From assembly GCA_030765665.1 (NCBI GenBank), contig JAVCCD010000274.1:1-6908 (forward strand): a stretch of DNA of 6,908 nt, written 5' to 3'. Below the pieces are notes generated by a model. It did not search any database. It was not told the DNA's origin and saw nothing but the letters and a program-made list of their open reading frames with translations. A program made the translations under genes and the position numbers. Positions 6,095 through 6,908 of the stretch are shown here, one piece after another. Source of the DNA: Candidatus Tenebribacter mawsonii (GTDB taxonomy: Bacteria > Cloacimonadota > Cloacimonadia > Cloacimonadales > TCS61). How positions within the stretch are numbered: position 1 is the first letter of the stretch; every line of letters starts with the position of its first letter.

Positions 6095-6883
6095 ATGAAA
6101 TTCAACATTAAAAGCATAAGTACAAAAGGTGCAACAAATAATTCATCAACCATTCTGAATTTGCGAACTATAATCGTTATAGTCTCCGCAATTACAACTC
6201 TTTCTGTAATTTACAATACGATAATTATGCAATCTTCATTACTATTAATCTCAATATTTCTGTTACTATTAATTCAGCCCTCAAAACATAAATTTAACCG
6301 ATTGGCACATAGGTTAAATATGATATTCAGAATTATTGTAACATTAATGATATTTCAAATATTGTTCAGGCAAGGTGGAGAAACTATCTGGCAGTTTGGA
6401 GTCATTAAGATCACAAGTTCAGGCTTAGACTATGGTGTCTCTTCTTCCTTACGTCTGATGCTAATTGTTCTAATAGCAGGCTTACTTTTAGATATTCCTT
6501 ATTATGACTACATCCTGGCGTTTCGCAGTTGGAAGTTCCCTTATGAAATATCTTTTCTAGTCGCGTCTACAATTCATTTTATCCCAATTTTTCATAAACA
6601 ATTTATAATAAGTAAAGAAGCCCTGAATCTACGTGGGATCGAGATCTCCAAATCACCTTTAAATAAAAGGTTTAAAATATATTCGGCACTTGTCTTTCCG
6701 GTAATCGCAAGAGCAATATCTGAAGTTAAATATCGTTCCATTTCTTTGGAATTAAGAGCTTTTAGATTGTTCCCTGAAAGAACATTTATTTATCAAACAA
6801 AGTTAAGATGGTATGATATTGTAATTCAAATTTGCATTTGTATAGGATTTATAATTATAGTTTTATTAACTTACTTTTTGTAA
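6095..6883 (+). CDS. ecfT: ECF transporter transmembrane coupling (T) component
   Basis: A 262-residue inner-membrane protein of the CbiQ/EcfT type that links the S component to the two ATPases. Hydrophobic segments occur at about 24-60, 76-91, 119-134, 150-166, 196-208 and 240-262. Family landmarks are I-T-S-S-G-L-D-Y-G (106-114) before a helix with S-L-R-L-M-L (118-123), then F-R-S-W-K-F-P-Y-E (143-151), H-F-I-P (161-164) and two coupling motifs. The first is E-A-L-N-L-R-G-I (175-182), close to the usual A-R-G form. The second is L-E-L-R-A-F (218-223), where Ala replaces the usual Gly and Leu the usual Ala. These motifs contact the ATPases in known ECF structures. The ATG lies one base after the receptor stop, with AGGAG at 6078-6082, slightly far upstream. 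Neither the termini nor the motifs suggest truncation. No terminator is visible in the 25 bases after it. Confidence 0.9.
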   Translation: MKFNIKSISTKGATNNSSTILNLRTIIVIVSAITTLSVIYNTIIMQSSLLLISIFLLLLIQPSKHKFNRLAHRLNMIFRIIVTLMIFQILFRQGGETIWQFGVIKITSSGLDYGVSSSLRLMLIVLIAGLLLDIPYYDYILAFRSWKFPYEISFLVASTIHFIPIFHKQFIISKEALNLRGIEISKSPLNKRFKIYSALVFPVIARAISEVKYRSISLELRAFRLFPERTFIYQTKLRWYDIVIQICICIGFIIIVLLTYFL

Positions 6884-6908
6884 AAAATAGATAAAAGTTA
6901 ATTTAGTG

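Noticed and set aside
5950..6153. Short - strand frame across the receptor/T-component junction
   Set aside because: It overlaps two well-supported genes on the other strand and has no ribosome site or recognisable product.
6884..6908. Possible terminator or new gene after the T component
   Set aside because: No hairpin is visible and only 25 bases remain. A GTG at the last three bases cannot be judged.
1..6908. CRISPR array, tRNA, rRNA, riboswitch or mobile element
   Set aside because: There are no spaced direct repeats, no structured RNA landmarks, no transposase motifs, and essentially no non-coding space in the window to hold them.

Overview
The window is a tightly packed run of nine genes, all on the + strand. 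They overlap by 1 to 20 bases or are separated by at most 8. It reads as one polycistronic operon that starts upstream of the window and runs to at least base 6883. The DNA is AT-rich throughout. A TonB-dependent outer-membrane receptor and a lipoprotein point to a Gram-negative (diderm) bacterium. The combination of AT-rich DNA, an ECF transporter and a TonB receptor would fit an anaerobic lineage of the FCB type such as Cloacimonadota, but that placement is a low-confidence guess. No marker gene is present.

Layout. Bases 1-578 hold the 3' part of a two-domain extracytoplasmic protein. Bases 578-1114 encode a small hydrophobic ECF substrate-binding (S) component resembling the YkoE group. 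Bases 1123-2890 encode three exported or membrane-anchored proteins: a secreted two-domain protein, a small lipoprotein and an N-terminally anchored single-domain protein. Bases 2890-4210 encode two separate ECF-type ABC ATPases. Bases 4207-6093 encode a 628-residue TonB-dependent receptor. Bases 6095-6883 encode the ECF transmembrane coupling (T) component. The last 25 bases hold nothing I can assign.

How the genes fit together. The S, A, A' and T proteins make up a complete dedicated energy-coupling-factor importer for the inner membrane. The TonB receptor supplies passage across the outer membrane for presumably the same ligand. The remaining four proteins lie between the two membranes. 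By my reading they carry five or six copies of a degenerate fold that looks like the sulfite-oxidase molybdopterin domain (motifs such as W/S-G-x-x-[IF]-x-x-I-L, a strand ending S-x-D-[GN], and I-R-L-V-I-P followed by R/F-W-I-K/Q). None has the cofactor-ligating cysteine in the usual place. ECF importers normally need no periplasmic binding protein, so this set of exported domains is the unusual part and may be a periplasmic ligand relay or chaperone system. The substrate cannot be read from the sequence. Thiamin or its pyrimidine precursor, a corrinoid, a pterin-type cofactor or a metal chelate are all open.
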